DNA of 24,169 bases from Lachnospiraceae bacterium (lineage in GTDB: Bacteria; Bacillota; Clostridia; Lachnospirales; Lachnospiraceae), in the NCBI GenBank assembly GCA_009774585.1, contig VSOA01000017.1, forward strand, positions 1 through 24,169, read 5' to 3'. Every line of letters begins with the position of its first letter. Positions within the stretch are counted from its first letter, which is position 1. The position numbers and the translations under genes are program-made. The notes below the pieces were generated by a model that worked only from the letters and a program-made list of their open reading frames with translations, was not told where the DNA came from and searched no databases. This document shows positions 6,477 through 15,317 of the stretch, in pieces.

Positions 6477-7928
6477 TTACAAATCCGCATGTTTCAAAAA
6501 CGCGACATATCCTCTCTTGGCTTCATATACATCCGCCTTGCTGGTCGCCTCCCACGGAGCATGCATGTTAAGAACCGCTACGCCACTGTCAATCACATTC
6601 ATTCCGTAAAGTGCAAGAATATATGCGATTGTGCCGCCGCCTCCCAAATCAACTTTGCCGAGTTCCGCCGTCTGGAAATTAACTTTTTCTTTTTCAAAAA
6701 TAGATCTGATGTGTGCGAGATATTCTGCATTGGCGTCGTTTGAACCGGATTTACCTCTGGCGCCGGTAAACTTGTTGAATACCATTCCGCCGCCCAAATA
6801 CGCCACATTCTTCTTATCAAAGCTTGCCGCGTAGGAAGGGTCAAATGCACTGCTTACATCTGAGGAAAGCATACAGGAATGCGCCAGACACCTGCGCACA
6901 TTTAATTCGCTGTACTCTCCTGTCAGATTCAGCACTTCCGCCACCGTGTTCTCAAAAAATCGGGACTGCATGCCGGTTGCGCCAACACTTCCGACCTCTT
7001 CCTTATCTACTAAAATACAACATGCCGTACGCTCAAGCTCACCGGCTTCCAGCATCGCTTTCAGAGAAGAAAACGCACAGACTCTGTCGTCCTGCCCATA
7101 TGCCAGAATCATGCTTCTGTCAAAACCTGCTTCTCTCGCTCTGCCCGCCGGAACCACTTCTAATTCCGCTGAAATAAAATCCTCTTCCTCGATATCGTAA
7201 GTCTTCTGCAAGATTTCCAGAATCCCCTTTTTCACAGCATCTTTCTGAGCCGCTTTATCATCCGGTTCTTCTGTCTCTTTCTGATTCTTCTTAGATTCGG
7301 CTTTATCCTTCTTGTCAAGCAATAGAGGTTTATTGCCGATGATAATATCCAGCGCTTCACCCTCTATCACTTTATTTGCTTTTTTATCTAACTGTTCCTG
7401 TGCCAGATGAATCAATAAATCAGATACAAAAAATACCGGATCGTCCTCATTCTCACCCACATTTACTTCCACGGTCGTTCCGTCTTTCTTAACCACCACA
7501 CCGTGAATCGCGAGCGGAAGCGTCACCCACTGATATTTCTTCACGCCACCGTAATAGTGTGTGTCAAGATATGCAAAACCTCCGTCTTCGTATAGCGGAT
7601 TCTGTTTAATATCCAGACGCGGGGAATCTATATGCGCGCCGAGAATATTGATTCCTTCCGTCATTTTCTTCTGACCGATACGGAACATCACAATAGATTT
7701 ATTCATCCAGACAGAGTATACCTTGTCACCGCTCATTAACTTCGCACCAGACGTGACAAGAGTCTCTAACTCCTGATATCCCTCCTGCTCAATCATATTG
7801 ACAATCTGGTCAATGCACTCCCGTTCTGTCTTACCATTATCCAGAAACGCCATGTATTCCTGCGCAAATTCATCTACTTCCTTTAACTGTTTCTCCTGAT
7901 AAGTTTCCCATGTATTCTTGTGTTCCAT
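6477..7928 (-). CDS. M18-family aminopeptidase
   Basis: Cytoplasmic zinc metallo-aminopeptidase of the M18 family (aspartyl aminopeptidase/ApeA group), which removes N-terminal residues, often acidic, from peptides. The 483-residue protein shows the expected metal and catalytic motifs: GAHIDSPRLD (His99, catalytic Asp101), YGQDDRV (bridging Asp near 280), DKEEVGS (catalytic and metal Glu near 310), SSDVSSAFDP, and the C-terminal NMHAPWE (His456). Residues about 205-234 form a Lys/Glu-rich hydrophilic insertion (for example KDKAESKKNQKE), probably a surface loop in the lid domain. The start has GCGGGGGT 5-6 bases upstream. The gene follows pheT by 85 bases and has its own candidate promoter, so it may be transcribed both with and without pheST. 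Confidence 0.92.
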   Translation of the reverse strand: MEHKNTWETYQEKQLKEVDEFAQEYMAFLDNGKTERECIDQIVNMIEQEGYQELETLVTSGAKLMSGDKVYSVWMNKSIVMFRIGQKKMTEGINILGAHIDSPRLDIKQNPLYEDGGFAYLDTHYYGGVKKYQWVTLPLAIHGVVVKKDGTTVEVNVGENEDDPVFFVSDLLIHLAQEQLDKKANKVIEGEALDIIIGNKPLLLDKKDKAESKKNQKETEEPDDKAAQKDAVKKGILEILQKTYDIEEEDFISAELEVVPAGRAREAGFDRSMILAYGQDDRVCAFSSLKAMLEAGELERTACCILVDKEEVGSVGATGMQSRFFENTVAEVLNLTGEYSELNVRRCLAHSCMLSSDVSSAFDPSYAASFDKKNVAYLGGGMVFNKFTGARGKSGSNDANAEYLAHIRSIFEKEKVNFQTAELGKVDLGGGGTIAYILALYGMNVIDSGVAVLNMHAPWEATSKADVYEAKRGYVAFLKHADL

Positions 7929-7948
7929 GTTTACCCCCGCTTTCCATG

Positions 7949-7977
7949 ATATAATTACTGTCTTTCAAAATTTACAA
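7949..7977 (-). promoter_or_regulatory. Candidate promoter of the M18 aminopeptidase gene
   Basis: Minus strand: TTGTAA (7972-7977), 17-base spacer, TTATAT (7949-7954), in the pheT to aminopeptidase gap. No terminator is visible after pheT, so this would add to read-through. Confidence 0.4.
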
Positions 7978-8013
7978 AGCAGACCTCGCTAAGTTAAATC
8001 TGAAGAATGTTAC

Positions 8014-10434
8014 TTATTTTCTCAGTTCGATTCCCATTCCTTCCAACCCGTTCAAAATCTTCTTCATTGCTCCTGACACGTCAGCTTCTTCTAAAGTCCT
8101 GTCTTTTGCGCGGAAAGTAATGGAATATGCCACTGATTTAAATCCTTCTTCAATCTGATCTCCTTCGTAGACGTCAAACAGTTGATAATCTTCGAGGATT
8201 TTTCCTCCGCGCTGTGCAATAACCGCTTCAATCTGTCCCACCAGAATATCCTTCGGCACTACCATGCTGATATCTCTCGATACAGCAGGATACTTGGCAA
8301 TCCCCTCGTATTTTCGATCAAAGGTTGCAAAAGGTTCTACCAGCGGCATATCAAGTACCGCCACATAAGCTTTGGTCTTCATGTCATAGTTCTCACACAC
8401 TTCAGGATGTACTTCTCCCAGATAACCGAGCGTTACTCCCTCATAAACAATATCTGCCTGTCTGCCGGGGTGTAAGAAATTCTTCCCTGCATGAGGATCA
8501 TAAGTAACCTTCCTGCGCATACCGATGCTGTCGAAAAACTCTTCCACCACACCCTTCATCGTAAAGAAATCACAGTCGCCGTACATACCGAGTGTAAACT
8601 GCATTCTCTCATCAGGCAATTCCTTAAGCGGCAGGGCTTTTGGTATATAGATGTTGCCGAGTTCATAAAGGCGCACGTCCTTGTTTCTTCTGTTATAGTT
8701 GGTCGCAAGACTTGTAAGCATACCGTTTAGAGAAACGGTTCTCATAATCGAGAAATCCTCGCCAAGCGGATTGGAAATCTGAATCGCGTTACGTGCCGGG
8801 TCGTCCGCGGCAAGCAGCAGCTTATCGAATACCTTCGGGCTCTCAAACGAATAACACATACCTTGTGAAAAACCACAGTATTCGGCGATATCCCTTGCTT
8901 TCTGCTCGATACGAAGCTTAAACGGCAGCTTACCCGTAGTTGCCTCTCCGTTAGGCAGTGTGGTCGGAATCTTATCATACCCGTAGAAACGGGCAACTTC
9001 TTCTGCAATATCACACTGACGAAGCAAATCCTGTCTGAACGTAGGCATTGTCAGATTATTTGATTCCGAATCATAATCAACTTCTATCATCTTAAAGATA
9101 TCCAACATTTCTTCTTTCGATACATCTGTGCCCAGCAGTTTATTATATCGGTCCGGTTCAAAAGAAAGTACCACATTATCTTTCAACTCTCCGTGTACAT
9201 CCACAATGCCGCTTACCACCTCGCCGCAGCCAAGTTCTTCGATTAACTGACATGCTCTGTTAATTGCCAGTTCAGCATTATAAGGATCGAGCCCTTTTTC
9301 AAACTTACCGGACGCGTCAGTCCTCAATCCGATTCTCTTAGCGGACTTACGGATATTGGCGCCATTAAAAGTTGCGGCCTCAAATAATACGGTCTTAACT
9401 TCATCTGTAATCATGGAATTCTCCCCTCCCATGATACCCGCAATACCTACTTCTTTCTCCGCGTCGCAGATCATCAGAACATCGGAATCAAGATTTCTCT
9501 CCTGCCCGTCCAAGGTGCGGAATACATCTCCGTCTTTGGCACGACGCACGATAATCTTATGTCCCGCTATCGTATCTAAATCAAAAGCGTGCATGGGCTG
9601 CCCATACTCTTCCATCACATAGTTGGTGATATCCACAAGATTGTTGATGGGACGGATACCGCTTGCCGCAAGGCGCCTCTGCATCCACTTCGGCGAAGGT
9701 CCTATTTTAATATTGGTACAGACTCTTGCACAATATCTCGGACACAGTTCTTTATCCTGTACCTCCACTGACACATAATCTTCAATCCGTTCGCTGTTTT
9801 CTTTTACCTGAACATTCGGCGGATAGAAAGGCTTGCGGAATGTTGCCGCCGCCTCTCTCGCAATACCGATGACACTATAGCAGTCCACACGGTTGGAAGT
9901 TACCTCGTACTCGAATACCGTATCTCTTAACCCCAGTGCTTCTATGGCGTCCGAACCGACTTCCACATCGTCTGCAAAAATATAAATTCCCATTTCCGGC
10001 GCTTCCGGATACATGTTCCTGTCCGAACCGAGTTCTTCGATGGAACACATCATACCATTAGAAGGCACACCGCGCAATTTACCCGCTTTGATGACAATAC
10101 CGTCCTCCGGCAGCGGTCCGCCGTCATGTCCTCCGGCAACCTTACCGCCGTCTAATACGACGGGTACTTTATCCCCCTCTTTGACATTAGGCGCACCTGT
10201 CACAATCTGAATCACCTCGGAACCGATGTTGACCTGACAGACAATGAGTTTGTCTGCATCGGGATGCTTGTCAATCTTATCAATCTGACCTACGACAATC
10301 TTCTCCAAATTCTTATCCAGTCTGCTGTAGCCTTCTACCTTGGTTCCGGATAACGTCATCGCATCCATATATTCCTGATCTGTGCACTCTAAATCCGGCA
10401 CATATGCTTTAATCCATGATAATGCTGTATTCAT
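8014..10434 (-). CDS. pheT: Phenylalanyl-tRNA synthetase beta subunit
   Basis: Beta subunit of the alpha2-beta2 PheRS. It holds the editing site for mischarged Tyr-tRNA-Phe and the tRNA-binding domains. The 806-residue length is normal. The order is: N-terminal domain (MNTALSWIKAYVPDL), EMAP/OB tRNA-binding region (about 40-150, with VVGQIDKIDKHPDADKL), B3/B4 editing region with ITNYVMEEYGQPMHAFD, B5 domain (about 400-470), the catalytic-like core (YELGNIY), and a C-terminal ferredoxin-fold anticodon-binding domain (KYPAVSRDISMVV). The start at MNTALSW is preferred because GAGGT lies 6 bases upstream; an upstream in-frame ATG has none. It is 119 bases downstream of pheS and should share the T-box-controlled transcript. 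That spacer holds several hairpins. Confidence 0.97.
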   Translation of the reverse strand: MNTALSWIKAYVPDLECTDQEYMDAMTLSGTKVEGYSRLDKNLEKIVVGQIDKIDKHPDADKLIVCQVNIGSEVIQIVTGAPNVKEGDKVPVVLDGGKVAGGHDGGPLPEDGIVIKAGKLRGVPSNGMMCSIEELGSDRNMYPEAPEMGIYIFADDVEVGSDAIEALGLRDTVFEYEVTSNRVDCYSVIGIAREAAATFRKPFYPPNVQVKENSERIEDYVSVEVQDKELCPRYCARVCTNIKIGPSPKWMQRRLAASGIRPINNLVDITNYVMEEYGQPMHAFDLDTIAGHKIIVRRAKDGDVFRTLDGQERNLDSDVLMICDAEKEVGIAGIMGGENSMITDEVKTVLFEAATFNGANIRKSAKRIGLRTDASGKFEKGLDPYNAELAINRACQLIEELGCGEVVSGIVDVHGELKDNVVLSFEPDRYNKLLGTDVSKEEMLDIFKMIEVDYDSESNNLTMPTFRQDLLRQCDIAEEVARFYGYDKIPTTLPNGEATTGKLPFKLRIEQKARDIAEYCGFSQGMCYSFESPKVFDKLLLAADDPARNAIQISNPLGEDFSIMRTVSLNGMLTSLATNYNRRNKDVRLYELGNIYIPKALPLKELPDERMQFTLGMYGDCDFFTMKGVVEEFFDSIGMRRKVTYDPHAGKNFLHPGRQADIVYEGVTLGYLGEVHPEVCENYDMKTKAYVAVLDMPLVEPFATFDRKYEGIAKYPAVSRDISMVVPKDILVGQIEAVIAQRGGKILEDYQLFDVYEGDQIEEGFKSVAYSITFRAKDRTLEEADVSGAMKKILNGLEGMGIELRK

Positions 10435-10451
10435 ATTTACCTCATTTCTGC

Positions 10452-10533
10452 GCACGTTTTTTGTGCATTAACGAGTTTGTGTCAAGTGCGCGCAGACACA
10501 AAGCTCACGATTGAAAATTTCTAATTTTCAATC
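10452..10533 (-). other. Hairpin cluster in the pheS-pheT spacer
   Basis: Three inverted repeats fill most of the 119-base spacer. Read on the minus strand they are: a perfect 11-bp stem, GATTGAAAATT/AATTTTCAATC (10509-10533, 3-base loop); an 11-bp stem around TTTGTGTC/GACACAAA (about 10473-10506, one bulge, with the palindrome TGCGCGCA in the loop); and a small GCAC/GTGC hairpin (10452-10466) next to the pheT ribosome-binding site. None has a proper T-tract, so they do not look like terminators. RNA processing or stability control between the two subunit genes is an inference. Confidence 0.55.
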
Positions 10534-10553
10534 TTTCCCTCCTATTATTCGAA

Positions 10554-11573
10554 CTAGAACTGTTTCAGGAAACGAATATCGTTTTCATACAACAGTCTCA
10601 TGTCATCAATCTCATATTTCAACAGTGCAATTCGCTCCAAGCCTACACCGAAAGCAAATCCTGTATACTGTTCCGGATCAATGTGGCTCATCTCAAGCAC
10701 ATGAGGATGAACCATTCCACAGCCTAAAATCTCAATCCATCCTTCTCCCTTGCAGAAGCGGCATCCTTTCCCACCGCATTTAAAGCATGTCACATCCATC
10801 TCCGCGCTTGGCTCCGTGAACGGAAAGTGATGCGGTCTGAATTTCACCTTGGTTTCTTCTCCGAATAATTCTTTGGCAAACTCTGCAAGTGTACCTTTTA
10901 AGTCGGCAAACGTAATGTTCCTGTCGATAACCAGACCTTCAATCTGGTGGAAAGACGGCGAATGGGTAGCGTCCACCTCGTCGGACCTAAATACCCTGCC
11001 GGGAGCAATCATACGAATCGGCAGCCTGCCCTTCTCCATCTCATGTACCTGCGTGGAAGACGTCTGTGTCCTGAGCAGGATATCTCCGGTAATATAAAAT
11101 GTATCCTGCTCGTCTTTTGCCGGATGATCCGCCGGAATATTCAGTGCCTCAAAATTATAATAATCTTTCTCCACTTCCGGTCCTTCCACGACTTCATATC
11201 CCATACCGATAAAAATTCTTTCAACTTCTTCTAAGGCGATTGTATTGGGATGTCGGTGCCCCACGTTATTCTTCTTCGCAGGCAGTGTCACGTCGATGAC
11301 TTCCTTCTTCATCTTCGCTTCTCTGACTGCCTTCTCCATCTTCTTTACGGACTCTTCCAACACGCGTTCAATCTCTTCTCTCGTCTCGTTGACAAGCTGT
11401 CCAACCTTCGGGCGCTCCTCCGGTGCAACGTCTTTCATACTCTTTAATACGGCCGTCAACTCTCCCTTTTTGCCAAGATAATTGACTTTTACTTCATTCA
11501 GTTTCTCCAGCGCATCGCTTGCTTCAATCTGGCGCAGCGCTTCCGCTTTAATTTGTTCTAATTTTTCTTTCAT
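10554..11573 (-). CDS. pheS: Phenylalanyl-tRNA synthetase alpha subunit
   Basis: Catalytic subunit of the class II PheRS, charging tRNA-Phe. The 339-residue length is typical. An N-terminal coiled-coil arm (1-85, for example EIERVLEESVKKMEKAV) precedes the catalytic domain. Motif 2 appears as GRVFRSDEVDATHSPSFHQ and motif 3 as GFAFGVGLERIALLKY. The Cys-rich segment CFKCGGKGCRFCKGEGW is the four-cysteine knuckle usual in this subunit. The start at MKEKLEQIK is chosen because AAGGAG is 7 bases upstream; a longer in-frame ORF runs back into the leader terminator and is not real. It is the first gene of pheST and is controlled by the Phe T-box directly upstream. Confidence 0.97.
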   Translation of the reverse strand: MKEKLEQIKAEALRQIEASDALEKLNEVKVNYLGKKGELTAVLKSMKDVAPEERPKVGQLVNETREEIERVLEESVKKMEKAVREAKMKKEVIDVTLPAKKNNVGHRHPNTIALEEVERIFIGMGYEVVEGPEVEKDYYNFEALNIPADHPAKDEQDTFYITGDILLRTQTSSTQVHEMEKGRLPIRMIAPGRVFRSDEVDATHSPSFHQIEGLVIDRNITFADLKGTLAEFAKELFGEETKVKFRPHHFPFTEPSAEMDVTCFKCGGKGCRFCKGEGWIEILGCGMVHPHVLEMSHIDPEQYTGFAFGVGLERIALLKYEIDDMRLLYENDIRFLKQF

Positions 11574-11625
11574 TCTCGTTCTCCTTTTTACTGGTTTGCT
11601 GATGCTGTCTTCATGCTCATAGTAC

Positions 11626-11657
11626 AAAAAGTCCCATGTGCACAACACACATGGGAC
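11626..11657 (-). terminator. T-box-controlled leader terminator
   Basis: Perfect 10-bp stem, GTCCCATGTG/CACATGGGAC, with a 7-base loop. It is followed on the minus strand by TTTTT (11626-11630). It lies between the T-box sequence and pheS, the standard place for the switchable terminator. Confidence 0.93.
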
Positions 11658-11880
11658 GAATTATATCCGCGGTACCACCCAGTTTCCTGTCACGTCCTCA
11701 CAACTCCCTGCCTTGTGCGCGTGCAGACACCTCTAACGGCGTAACGTGCCGTAACGTTCCGGACTACTTCGTTCACCCGGACGGCTCCGGTGGGAAATTC
11801 AAAAGATTATCTGAACCGAAGGAAGCTTCCAGCCGCTGGCTCCCTATCTCTGACGGAAAATAATTTTCTACTGACACCTT
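11626..11880 (-). promoter_or_regulatory. Phe-specific T-box leader of pheST
   Basis: A T-box riboswitch senses the ratio of uncharged to charged tRNA and switches between terminator and antiterminator. The conserved T-box sequence GGGTGGTACCGCGGA is at 11666-11680 on the minus strand, 9 bases before the terminator stem. Stem I occupies roughly 11780-11870 and includes an AGAGA-type element (TCAGAGATAGGG) and an apical region. The 3' side of the specifier loop reads GAATTTCCCACC, where TTC (Phe) is the likely specifier codon. This agrees with the downstream pheS and pheT genes. The 5' boundary is approximate; the promoter predicts a transcript start near 11914. Confidence 0.93.
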
Positions 11881-11920
11881 CAAAGCTTTTCAGTTATTCA
11901 TTTTCAACAAATCTATTGCC

Positions 11921-11949
11921 ATTTTAGTGACTTTTACCTGACTTGTCAA
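11921..11949 (-). promoter_or_regulatory. pheST promoter, overlapping the yihY stop codon
   Basis: Minus strand: consensus -35 TTGACA (11944-11949), 17-base spacer, -10 TAAAAT (11921-11926). The -35 and spacer lie inside the 3' end of the yihY-type gene, and the -10 overlaps its stop codon (11924-11926). Confidence 0.8.
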
Positions 11950-12781
11950 GCCATCCGAACAGAAATTTATATACCGGACCAAAATATCGGTTAATATGTG
12001 CGCCGATCAGCAAAATATACATAAGCAGATAAAACCAGAACATCAAAATGACTATAGTAGTCAACCCTCCGTATGTGCCGAATCCGTTGAAACTGTCCAC
12101 ATAGACGGAAAATGCGTAGGACGCCGCACTCCACATGATCGCCGAAAACGCGGCTCCGGGAATCTGTCCTTTAAAACGCATCTTGTTATTAGGCACATAA
12201 GCATAAATCAAGGCAAATATCAGCGTCAGCAGCGCCCAAGAAAGCAAAAATCTGAAATGCATGATAAACTGCACGAGTATATGCAGGGGCGGAATATCTC
12301 TTAAGAGAAAATTGACGATAACATTGCCAAACACCATGACAAACAGCGCTAATATCATTGCGAGAAGAATAATTACCGTATAAAAACACGCAATAAACCG
12401 CAGTACAAAATAGTTACGTCTCTCTTCAAAATCATTTACCGCATTCAATCCTCTTGTAAGCGCAAGCATCGCCTTAGACGCCGACCAGATCGTTACAATC
12501 GCAAAAATCGTAATCGTGCCTGCTGAACGCGCATACACGTCAGACACAACGCTTATGACAAGCGCTTCCATGGCATCCGGCGTAAATTGCGTAATTGCAC
12601 TAATCAAATTTGCTTCCGTCAGTCTCGTGTACGGCAGAATGGCACATAACGCCATCAGAAGCGGTATCATGGACAGAAAGAGAAAAAAAGCGGTACTCGC
12701 CGCAAACGCCGCTATATTTTTCTTCGTCATCTGCCAGTTGAAATCACGAAATATGTAATAGAGTCTATAGATTGTTCTCAT
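11924..12781 (-). CDS. YihY/BrkB-family inner membrane protein
   Basis: A 285-residue membrane protein with about six hydrophobic helices, the standard size for the YihY/virulence factor BrkB family. Recognisable family stretches are AAFAASTAFFLFLSMIPLLM at the start, TIWSASKAMLALTRGLNAVN in the middle, and YVPNNKMRFKGQIPGAAFSA towards the end. The last is followed by GTYGGLTTIVILMFWFYL. The family was once misannotated as ribonuclease BN; its true function is unknown. The start has AGGTGA 5 bases upstream. It begins 36 bases after the stop of the SpoIID-domain gene, so the two are probably co-transcribed. The pheST promoter is embedded in its 3' end. Confidence 0.9.
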   Translation of the reverse strand: MRTIYRLYYIFRDFNWQMTKKNIAAFAASTAFFLFLSMIPLLMALCAILPYTRLTEANLISAITQFTPDAMEALVISVVSDVYARSAGTITIFAIVTIWSASKAMLALTRGLNAVNDFEERRNYFVLRFIACFYTVIILLAMILALFVMVFGNVIVNFLLRDIPPLHILVQFIMHFRFLLSWALLTLIFALIYAYVPNNKMRFKGQIPGAAFSAIMWSAASYAFSVYVDSFNGFGTYGGLTTIVILMFWFYLLMYILLIGAHINRYFGPVYKFLFGWLDKSGKSH

Positions 12782-12817
12782 AAATCACCTAACTTGCTTC
12801 AATAGAATTATCTCACG

Positions 12818-15154
12818 TCAATTATCTTCTCCGAGATGTTTCGTCTCGCAGCCCGGAAAAAAGAAATCCAAAATGTAACGGTAGTCTGCGCCTTCTTCTC
12901 CGAGGCTTTTCGCACCATTTTGCGACATTCCCACACCATGTCCGTAACCACCGCCAATTAACGTATATCCTACCACACTTTCTTCTTTTTTACTAGTTTC
13001 GATCACAAAAAATCCGCTTGGCAGAAGCGACGACGGAACAACCGTACTCCCATCCTGCCTTGTCACTTCACTTCTCCTATCGCAAAGTACGCAGCGAATA
13101 TTATATTCTCCGAGTATCTTATAGGTTCCTGTCTCAGCCACAATCAGTAACTCAGAAGCGACGCCCCCCGCGCCTCTTTGCGCAATGCTGATTTCCTTGA
13201 TTTTTCCCAATTTGTCAATGCTCTGGGACACGAAATATCCCCCTTCCGCCTCAGTCAGTACAGATTCCGGACTCACACTAAAACGCTCTTCCAGCCGCTT
13301 AAACATCAGATCCCTGTCTATCTCCTTCACCGTATATGTCCAGCGATACCACGGTTCATCGCTCTCCAGATCCGAGTCATTCTTAGAGGTAATAAACTTG
13401 CGAAATGTCTCTTCCTCCTGTAAGGAACTGATACTGTCCGCCGTGTCGGTTTCAGTTTCAATATTCGTTTCATCTGCATCTTCTATATCTCCACCTTCAA
13501 CTCTCTCCGCCTGCGCATGAAGATTCATCCGTACCGCCCTCATGTATGATAAATCCTCACTGTTTCCTGCTTTCCATATCCCGGCATCCGTTCCGACGCC
13601 GCATGAAGTCGAATAGTAATAATTCTGCGCCGGCATGCCCTGATAAACAAGAAGCATCCCGTCTGTTTCCTTAACCGCCGTCGTTGCATCTATATGCTCG
13701 ATGCAATTATGATAAACCTGATAAGATGTAGTGTCGTCCACATGTGCACCGACTTCCGGCAATCCCGCATGAAGAATATAGAGATACGCATATGTTCTGG
13801 CACAAACGGCCTGTGCTTTCAGTGATTCCATCGGATAGGACGCCGGCATCTCGCTGGGCACTACCGCATACAGATATTCTTCCAAAGGAAGTTCATTGAT
13901 CAGTACCATTCCCTCTGTATTGCGATAACACTCGATTGCTCCCCGGTAGGCATTATCCTCTTTCTCAATTCCTTCCATTTCCACAATAACTCTGTCAGTC
14001 AATGCCTCGCAGCGATATATTCTTCTTTCGCCAATCTCTAAATCTTTTGCTTCAATCCGTATTTTTTCTCCGTCTACATGCAGTTCCACCGCCTCATGAT
14101 AATTACTGCCTTTTGCAGTATTCTTCAGCAGCACGCGGATTTGGTCCGCCGCTTCCTTCTCAGATACAAGACAGGCGCAGACCTTTCCCTTATCAATCAC
14201 ATAATCGGTATCCGCATAGCCGATTTTTAAGTCCGTCCGTCCAAGTGTCTCCAGACTTCCATACAGCTTATATACCTCCATTCCTTCCGCAATCGGATAA
14301 ATACCGCATCCTTCAATCTCCAGTTCTTCCTTTGATACCCACAATAATTTCCCGTGAATCTTTTCGTCTTTTTCTTTGATACCCGTTAACATACCGTCAC
14401 GAAAAGTTAAGTCTGCAATCTGTTCTCTCTCTGCCGTCTGTTCCGTCGATAGCTCAAATGCAAGCTGCCTGTAAAAACATGCTATCTTTCCCTCTGATGT
14501 TTCCGTCACCCATACATTCTCAAGTTCATACTCTTCCGGAAGCACGGAAGCAATCGTAAGCAGCATATTCTCCTTCATATACACTTTCAGGCGGCGAAGC
14601 ACATGACTTTCAAATTCCGTTGAACAATATGTATATGCCTCCTGCATGGCGCCGTTATCCGTGTAAGCTTTTTGTTCTGCCGTGTCGAGTTTTAGAAGAA
14701 AAATTTCCGTCTCCCAGACCGACTGCTCTGTATCAAAATGTGCCAGCATGATTCTGTATGCCTCATACCAATCGTCTTTGAGCATCTCATAGTCTTTCCT
14801 ATATCGGCCGTCAAAATCCGGCAGCCCCATCTTCTCCCCGCCAAGCTGCTCATACAGAGCCATATACTGGCTGTAAGTCAAATGCTCCGCTTCCTGCTTG
14901 ATCCCGTCATTCTGCGTATCGCTGTTCCCTGTCCGGGCGCTCCTATCCTGACTGCCCTCTAACCCAAATTCCGCGGGTGGTTGTATCTCTAATGCTTCCA
15001 GTAAAATAACCGCATCATCAAGCGTAATCTTCTCACCTTCCGGCGCCTTCATAATACGCTCTCTTCTTCCCAGCCATATACATACAAGGAATAACAGCCC
15101 GAAAAAAATCAAGGCCATTTTCATAATAAGTTTTGCATCATACTTCATCTTCAT
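12818..15154 (-). CDS. Large SpoIID/LytB-domain protein, membrane-anchored
   Basis: A protein of about 778 residues with one N-terminal membrane segment (MALIFFGLLFLVCIWLG), so the rest is probably outside the membrane. The SpoIID/LytB domain fills the C-terminal half. VVPSEMPASYP carries the conserved Glu assigned as catalytic in SpoIID glycan-cleaving enzymes. It is followed by MESLKAQAVCARTYAYLYI, then STSCGVGTDAGIWKAG, and GYGHGVGMSQNGAKSLG near the end. SpoIID proper is about 340 residues; here about 330 unrecognised residues precede the domain, and a very acidic Asp/Glu/Thr-rich linker interrupts it (about residue 550-595). It may be a vegetative cell-wall protein rather than sporulation SpoIID. 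The start at 15154 is chosen for AAGGA 7 bases upstream; an in-frame ATG at 15181 lacks an SD. Confidence 0.85.
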   Translation of the reverse strand: MKMKYDAKLIMKMALIFFGLLFLVCIWLGRRERIMKAPEGEKITLDDAVILLEALEIQPPAEFGLEGSQDRSARTGNSDTQNDGIKQEAEHLTYSQYMALYEQLGGEKMGLPDFDGRYRKDYEMLKDDWYEAYRIMLAHFDTEQSVWETEIFLLKLDTAEQKAYTDNGAMQEAYTYCSTEFESHVLRRLKVYMKENMLLTIASVLPEEYELENVWVTETSEGKIACFYRQLAFELSTEQTAEREQIADLTFRDGMLTGIKEKDEKIHGKLLWVSKEELEIEGCGIYPIAEGMEVYKLYGSLETLGRTDLKIGYADTDYVIDKGKVCACLVSEKEAADQIRVLLKNTAKGSNYHEAVELHVDGEKIRIEAKDLEIGERRIYRCEALTDRVIVEMEGIEKEDNAYRGAIECYRNTEGMVLINELPLEEYLYAVVPSEMPASYPMESLKAQAVCARTYAYLYILHAGLPEVGAHVDDTTSYQVYHNCIEHIDATTAVKETDGMLLVYQGMPAQNYYYSTSCGVGTDAGIWKAGNSEDLSYMRAVRMNLHAQAERVEGGDIEDADETNIETETDTADSISSLQEEETFRKFITSKNDSDLESDEPWYRWTYTVKEIDRDLMFKRLEERFSVSPESVLTEAEGGYFVSQSIDKLGKIKEISIAQRGAGGVASELLIVAETGTYKILGEYNIRCVLCDRRSEVTRQDGSTVVPSSLLPSGFFVIETSKKEESVVGYTLIGGGYGHGVGMSQNGAKSLGEEGADYRYILDFFFPGCETKHLGEDN

Positions 15155-15272
15155 TCTCATATCCTTATGATTTTGCTTCATCTACATTCGGTTCAACATC
15201 ATTTTATGATATAACAATATATTTCAACGTCACATATTTTATAATTATGATGAATGATCGCATCATATACTT

Positions 15273-15317
15273 TAACATAACAACGGACAGCACGCTTCGC
15301 GTACCGTCCTTATGTTA
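15273..15317 (-). other. Long hairpin between the non-coding RNA and the SpoIID-domain gene
   Basis: Outer arms TAACATAA/TTATGTTA (8 bp) enclose a second 11-bp stem with a GAA loop. In minus-strand RNA every inner position pairs, two as G-U; in the plus strand these are mismatches, so the minus strand is favoured. No T-run follows. It abuts the RNA's terminator and would form part of any read-through or leader of the SpoIID-domain gene. Confidence 0.5.

Noticed and set aside
10554..11648. A longer pheS reading frame starting at 11648.
   Set aside because: Its first 25 codons run through the T-box terminator stem; the ATG at 11573 has AAGGAG and matches the family N-terminus.
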